A stretch of 64,000 bases of DNA from Pseudomonas sp. PDM18 (GTDB lineage: Bacteria > Pseudomonadota > Gammaproteobacteria > Pseudomonadales > Pseudomonadaceae): positions 1 through 64,000 of the forward strand of contig NZ_JACVBX010000017.1 in assembly GCF_014852585.1 (NCBI RefSeq), given 5' to 3'. Below the pieces are notes generated by a model. That model saw only the letters and a program-made list of their open reading frames with translations. It did not search any database and was not told where the DNA came from. A program made the position numbers and the translations under genes. Of the stretch, positions 59,872 through 64,000 are shown in pieces (positions within the stretch are counted from its first letter, which is position 1; every line of letters begins with the position of its first letter).

Positions 59872-61458
59872 TCAGGAGAGCGCCGCCAGCGCCAGTTCCA
59901 GCTCCAGGTCGACGGCCATGCACTCAGCGCTGCGCTCGATGCCCATGCGCGCATTCAGTCGCTGCGCCAGGCGCCGCACGTACTGCTGGAGAATGAGGCT
60001 GTGCGCTCCCCCCATACCCCGCAGCTCCAATCGCACCAGCAGCTGTCCTTGCTGCACCGCCCGAGCCGCGAGCGTGATCTCCTGAGGCTCGCCCAACAGC
60101 TCCAGCACGCCGCTCAGCCACTGGGCGAACAGCTCGGCATCCAGCCAGCCATGCATCGGCTGCAGATTGCTGTTATCGAAGCGGCAGCCGGGATACGCCG
60201 CCAGGCAGGACTCGATGACTGACGCCGGATCGCACGGGCGCAGCGCCGGCGCAGGATGATCCTCGCGCGGATTGCTGGTGCTGCGAAGCCTGCGCAGCGC
60301 TTCGAAGACGCCAGCCAGACCCGGTGTCGCCGGGTGCAGTTCGAGGCCCGCCAGGCGCGCGGTCAACTCCTCCAGCGCCACCGTGCTGATCTCGCGGAGG
60401 CGATGCAGTTGCGCTTCGGCGGCCAGGGCGCGATCCCGCCATTCGAGCAACTCGCTCTCGCTGTCGGTAACGTCCTGCAAGCCGCCGAGGACACCCCTGG
60501 GCTGCCCGCTGCTATCACGGCAAGGCACCATCCAGGCGTGGACCACGCGGTTCCTGCCGGAAAAGTCGATTCGCAGGGTGGACGAAACCGGCTCACCTTT
60601 CTCGACGAGGTTGGAAAATTTCCCGGGCAGGGAGTCGCGGTATTGCCGCGGCAACCAAGGGCTGTCTTCCAGACGCGTCCCCAAGGCCTCATCCGCGCTG
60701 ACCTGGTGGTAGTCAAGGAATCGCTGGTTGCAGAACAGCAGGCGACCGTCGACGCCGCGCACGTACATCGGATTGGGCGCAGCATCCACCAGCTCGCGCA
60801 GCATGCCGATCTCGGCCGGCAGCGGCTCGGCCACCGCCGCGCCGGATGGGAAGCCGGCCACCAGGCCGTTGCGCCGGGCGATCTCCGCCAGTTCGACGCT
60901 GGAGCGAACACGCAGCTTTTCCAGCAGGTGCGCCTTGTAGGTGCTGACCGTCTTGAAGCTGATGCGCAGCTGCTCGGCAATGCGCACGTTCGACTGCCCT
61001 TCGGCGATAAGCTGCAGCACCGACAGCTCGCGCGGGGTAAGACTGCCCAGCACATCCCCGGGACCGGACTGCATGTGCTCGCGGGCGAAGTGGCCGCGTC
61101 CAGCCAGCACATCGGCGATGGCCTTGCGCAGCAGCGCAGTATCCTCGCTCTTGCTGACGAAGCCGCTGGCGCCGGCCTGGAAGCACAGCGGGGCGAAGTG
61201 CGCCGGGTTCTGCCGGCTGTAGACCAGCACCTTCTGTCGCGCATCCCGCGCGCGCAGGCGGCGCAGCAGATCGAGCCCGCCGGCCCCCGGCAGGCTCAGT
61301 TCAAGGATCACCAGGTCCGGCCGGTTTTCCCGTGCCAGGCTCAATGCCGTGGGCACATCGACCGACTCCCCCGCCACCTCGTGACCCATTTCCTCCAGCA
61401 ACGTGCGCAAGGCATCGCGCACAATCGGTGTCGCATCCGCGAGCAAAACCCTGGCCAT
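59872..61458 (-). CDS. Atypical response regulator: degenerate REC - LuxR HTH - PAS
   Basis: 528 residues. REC at 1-125 looks folded (Lys103 in FVSKSED; Thr/Ser region VLVYSRQ) but the phospho-acceptor position reads VILEL (Glu53 in place of Asp), and the acidic pair at the start is LLADAT with only Asp8. A LuxR/GerE HTH is at 139-200 (TPRELSVLQLIAEGQSNVRI, FKTVSTYKAHLLEKL). A PAS domain follows (about 218-345: DAAPNPMYVRGVDGRLLFCN), then a helical/alpha-beta tail (about 350-528) that may be a degenerate kinase-type module. Located just upstream of the adhesin operon. Phosphorylation-independent or Glu-activated control is likely. Confidence 0.85.
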   Translation of the reverse strand: MARVLLADATPIVRDALRTLLEEMGHEVAGESVDVPTALSLARENRPDLVILELSLPGAGGLDLLRRLRARDARQKVLVYSRQNPAHFAPLCFQAGASGFVSKSEDTALLRKAIADVLAGRGHFAREHMQSGPGDVLGSLTPRELSVLQLIAEGQSNVRIAEQLRISFKTVSTYKAHLLEKLRVRSSVELAEIARRNGLVAGFPSGAAVAEPLPAEIGMLRELVDAAPNPMYVRGVDGRLLFCNQRFLDYHQVSADEALGTRLEDSPWLPRQYRDSLPGKFSNLVEKGEPVSSTLRIDFSGRNRVVHAWMVPCRDSSGQPRGVLGGLQDVTDSESELLEWRDRALAAEAQLHRLREISTVALEELTARLAGLELHPATPGLAGVFEALRRLRSTSNPREDHPAPALRPCDPASVIESCLAAYPGCRFDNSNLQPMHGWLDAELFAQWLSGVLELLGEPQEITLAARAVQQGQLLVRLELRGMGGAHSLILQQYVRRLAQRLNARMGIERSAECMAVDLELELALAALS

Positions 61459-61539
61459 AGCTACCCTGCCCCGAGCCGGTTTCAGTCCGCAACAGCATAG
61501 GCACCACCGACCATCTGTGCAGCGCGGTTATCGAGCAGA

Positions 61540-62424
61540 TCAGCTCCCTGCCATGTCCAGCGCCGCAGCCTGCTCGTCCACTAGTTGGCGGAACAGCTCC
61601 AGCGAACGCGAGCGCGAGTCGCTGCGCCAGATCAGCCAGGTGTTCAACCGGGCAAACTCCCCCGCCATGGGCCAGGCGCTGACCGAGGCACTGCCGGGCA
61701 TGTTGCTCAGCATGCTGCGCGGCATCACCGCCAGGCCGCCGCCGGCGCTCACGCAGGCAAGCATGCTGTGGTAGGACTCCAACTCGCGGATGGCGCCGGG
61801 GGCCGCGCCGTCGGCTGCGAACCAGCGCTCGAAATGGTGGCGGTAGGAGCAGTTGTCGCGGAACACGTAGATCATCTCGCCGTCGGCATCCTGGCCGCGC
61901 TGGATCGGAGCGTGGTGCGAGGGCGCGACCACCAGCATGTCCTCGTCGAACACCGGCACGCCCTCCAGCGCGGGGTGCCTGATCGGCCCGTCGACGAAGG
62001 CGGCGATCAGCTCGCCGGCGATCACCCCATCGATCATGTCGCCCGACGGGCCGGTTGACAGGTCCAGTTCCACCTTCGGGTACTGCTGGTGGTAGCGCGC
62101 CAGCAGGCGCGGGATACGCACCGCCGCCGTGCTTTCCAGCGAGCCGATGGGGAAGCGCCCGGTGGGCTCCTTGCCCGACACCACCACCCGCGCCTCTTCC
62201 ACCAGGCCGAGGATGCGCGTGGCGTAGACGAGGAAGTCGTGCCCGGCCAGCGACAGGCGCAGGCGGTTGTTCTCGCGGATGAACAGGTCGGCGCCCAGGT
62301 CCGCTTCCAGCTGCTTGATCCGCGTGGTCAGGTTGGACGGCACGCGGTGCATGGCCTGGGCGGCGGCGGCGATGCTCTTGTGGGCCGCCACGGCGCAGAA
62401 GATTTCCAGCTGGACCAGGTCCAT
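61540..62424 (-). CDS. LysR-family transcriptional regulator
   Basis: 294 residues from ATG 62424 (MDLVQLEIF), preceded by GGAGAATGAA; an earlier in-frame TTG is less likely. Winged helix 1-60 ([20 protein letters not shown]) and an effector domain with [20 protein letters not shown], of the GltC/CynR-like type. Divergent from an aldehyde dehydrogenase gene 108 bp away, its probable target. Confidence 0.9.
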   Translation of the reverse strand: MDLVQLEIFCAVAAHKSIAAAAQAMHRVPSNLTTRIKQLEADLGADLFIRENNRLRLSLAGHDFLVYATRILGLVEEARVVVSGKEPTGRFPIGSLESTAAVRIPRLLARYHQQYPKVELDLSTGPSGDMIDGVIAGELIAAFVDGPIRHPALEGVPVFDEDMLVVAPSHHAPIQRGQDADGEMIYVFRDNCSYRHHFERWFAADGAAPGAIRELESYHSMLACVSAGGGLAVMPRSMLSNMPGSASVSAWPMAGEFARLNTWLIWRSDSRSRSLELFRQLVDEQAAALDMAGS

Positions 62425-62532
62425 TTCATTCTCCAAACGAGAGCGTAATCGTCATTATTATTCAGTTTTCATAAGCATGATTCAACGCGACACTGGCTCC
62501 ACATCCTGCAACCCACCCTCCAGGAGCGAGCC

Positions 62533-63921
62533 ATGAGCATCTCCCCGCAGACCCACGCGATCTCCCGCAATCCCGCCACCGGCGAGGTGATCGACAGCTA
62601 CGCCTTCGAATCCGCGCAGGCGCTGGAGCAGTCCCTGGCCCGCGCGGCCCAGGGCTACGCGACCTGGAAGCGCACCCCGCTGGAGCAGCGCGCCGCCGCC
62701 CTGGTACGCCTCGGCCAGGCGCTGCGCGCCAACGCCGATGCCCTTGCCGCCACTATCACCGCCGAGATGGGCAAGCCCATCACCCAGGCCCGTGGCGAAG
62801 AGGAAAAGTGCGCCGGCCTGTGCGACTGGTACGCCGCCAACGGCCCGCAGATGCTCGCCCCGGAGCCCACCAGCGTGGAGCACGAGCGCGCCTGGATCGA
62901 GTACCGCCCGCTGGGCCCGATCCTCGCGGTGATGCCGTGGAACTTCCCGATCTGGCAGGTGCTGCGCGGCGCGGTGCCGGCGCTGCTGGCAGGCAACACC
63001 TATGTGCTCAAGCACGCACCGAACGTCATGGGCAGCGCCTACGGAATGCTGCAGGCGTTCCAGCAGGCGGACTTCCCGGCCGGCGTGTTCGAGGTGATCA
63101 ACGTCGGTAACGACCTGGTATCCCAGGTCATCCGCGACGACCGCATCGCCGCCGTCACCGTGACCGGCAGCGTGCGCGCCGGCTCCGCCATCGGCTCCCA
63201 GGCCGGCGCCGCGCTGAAGAAGTGCGTGCTCGAACTGGGCGGCTCGGACGCCTTCATCGTGCTCGCCGATGCCGACCTCGACGTGGCCGTGAAGGCCGCC
63301 GTCGCCGGACGCTTCCAGAACTCCGGGCAGGTCTGCGCCGCCGCCAAGCGCTTCATCATCGAGGACAGCATCGCCGACGTCTTCACTGAGCGCTTCGTCG
63401 CCGCCACCCGCGAACTGCTGATGGGCGACCCGACCCAGGCGCAGACCTACATCGGCCCCATGGCCCGCTACGACCTGCGCGATGAGCTGGACGACCAGGT
63501 CCAGCGCACCCTGGCCGAAGGCGCGACCCTGCTGCTGGGCGGCGGCAAGGTCGACGGCGTGGGCAACTTCTACCAGCCCACCGTGCTGGCGGACGTAACG
63601 CCGGAGATGACCTCATTCCGCGAAGAGCTGTTCGGCCCGGTGGCCTCGATCATCCGCGCCAGGGACGCGCGCCACGCGCTGGAGCTGGCCAACGACAGCG
63701 ACTTCGGCCTGACCGCCACGGTGTTTACCGCCGACCTCGCCCGCGCCCGGCAGATGAGCGCCGAACTGGACGTCGGTGGCGTGTTCATCAACGGCTACAG
63801 TGCCAGCGATGCCCGCGTTGGTTTCGGCGGCGTGAAGAAGAGCGGTTTCGGTCGCGAGCTGTCGCACTTCGGCGTGCGCGAGTTCTGCAACGCACAGACC
63901 GTGTGGGTCGACCGCCGCTAA
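62533..63921 (+). CDS. Succinate-semialdehyde dehydrogenase-like aldehyde dehydrogenase
   Basis: 462 residues. The aldehyde-dehydrogenase motifs are intact: WNFPIWQVLRGAVPALLAGN (about 137-156), catalytic Glu in LELGGSD (about 235-241) and catalytic Cys in GQVCAAAKRF (about 265-275). The short length and PWNFPIWQ pattern match the Sad/YneI group, which oxidises succinate semialdehyde with NAD(P)+. It may end a GABA or related amine route, but no GABA transaminase is adjacent. Good GGAGCGAGCC site; divergent LysR; perfect terminator after the stop. Confidence 0.9.
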   Translation: MSISPQTHAISRNPATGEVIDSYAFESAQALEQSLARAAQGYATWKRTPLEQRAAALVRLGQALRANADALAATITAEMGKPITQARGEEEKCAGLCDWYAANGPQMLAPEPTSVEHERAWIEYRPLGPILAVMPWNFPIWQVLRGAVPALLAGNTYVLKHAPNVMGSAYGMLQAFQQADFPAGVFEVINVGNDLVSQVIRDDRIAAVTVTGSVRAGSAIGSQAGAALKKCVLELGGSDAFIVLADADLDVAVKAAVAGRFQNSGQVCAAAKRFIIEDSIADVFTERFVAATRELLMGDPTQAQTYIGPMARYDLRDELDDQVQRTLAEGATLLLGGGKVDGVGNFYQPTVLADVTPEMTSFREELFGPVASIIRARDARHALELANDSDFGLTATVFTADLARARQMSAELDVGGVFINGYSASDARVGFGGVKKSGFGRELSHFGVREFCNAQTVWVDRR

Positions 63922-63934
63922 GCGCTGAAAATAC

Positions 63935-63960
63935 AAAGGCCCACCTCGAGGTGGGCCTTT
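63935..63960 (+). terminator. Perfect terminator hairpin after the aldehyde dehydrogenase gene
   Basis: AAAGGCCCACCTC (63935-63947) is followed directly by its exact complement GAGGTGGGCCTTT (63948-63960), a 26-bp perfect palindrome ending in a TTTGTG tract. A strong Rho-independent terminator 14 bp beyond the stop. Confidence 0.9.
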
Positions 63961-64000
63961 GTGCGTCGGTCGCCAGCGTCAGATGGTGCGGGAGAAGCGC

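Overview
The window reads as one continuous, gene-dense chromosomal segment of a high-GC gammaproteobacterium, most likely an environmental Pseudomonas. The reasons are G/C-rich third codon positions throughout, GGAG-type ribosome sites, very many LysR regulators (nine), a DUF1127 protein, DMT/MFS/APC transporters, and Pseudomonas-style palindromic intergenic repeats. The species is inference. I see no rRNA, tRNA, phage, insertion sequence or CRISPR array.

Layout. 0-4.5 kb: a minus-strand operon of an HlyD adaptor, a GAF-like/HlyD protein and an M50-peptidase/HlyD fusion, followed by the start of a sulfotransferase; it looks like an envelope export or modification system that continues off the left edge. 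5.4-9.1 kb: APC permease, iron-type alcohol dehydrogenase and LysR. 9.2-18.5 kb: mixed genes, including two GFA-type proteins, a CadC-like/TPR regulator, an AraC regulator, an autotransporter carrying a tyrosine-phosphatase passenger, an FSR-like MFS pump, a DinB protein and a 41-residue membrane microprotein. 18.6-25.6 kb: GhrA-like dehydrogenase, orphan ATP-grasp ligase, a secreted repeat protein, a PhzF-like enzyme, a frameshifted Cif-like secreted hydrolase and a four-gene run of small exported unknown proteins. 25.6-37.6 kb: LysR-controlled transporters and redox enzymes (DMT exporters, SDR, DyP peroxidase, GST, a PNPOx-FNR-ferredoxin fusion). 37.6-47.3 kb: a nitrogen-compound catabolic block with an M20 amidohydrolase and LysR, ornithine cyclodeaminase family, Lrp, APC permease, N-formylglutamate-amidohydrolase family, glutamine-synthetase-like ligase, cysteine hydrolase and an RpiR regulator. 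47.6-53.7 kb: DHA2 drug pump with LysR, a VOC protein, AraC and small membrane proteins. 53.7-61.5 kb: a trimeric autotransporter adhesin operon (TPR protein, adhesin, TpgA-like BamE/OmpA lipoprotein, lipoprotein) behind a response regulator whose receiver domain lacks its phospho-acceptor aspartate. 61.5-64 kb: LysR and a succinate-semialdehyde-type dehydrogenase with a perfect terminator hairpin.

The most original candidates for follow-up are the degenerate-receiver regulator beside the adhesin operon, the surface tyrosine phosphatase, the HlyD/GAF-HlyD/M50-HlyD/sulfotransferase export locus, the four exported unknowns at 23.7-25.6 kb, and the RpiR/ligase/amidohydrolase nitrogen operon.
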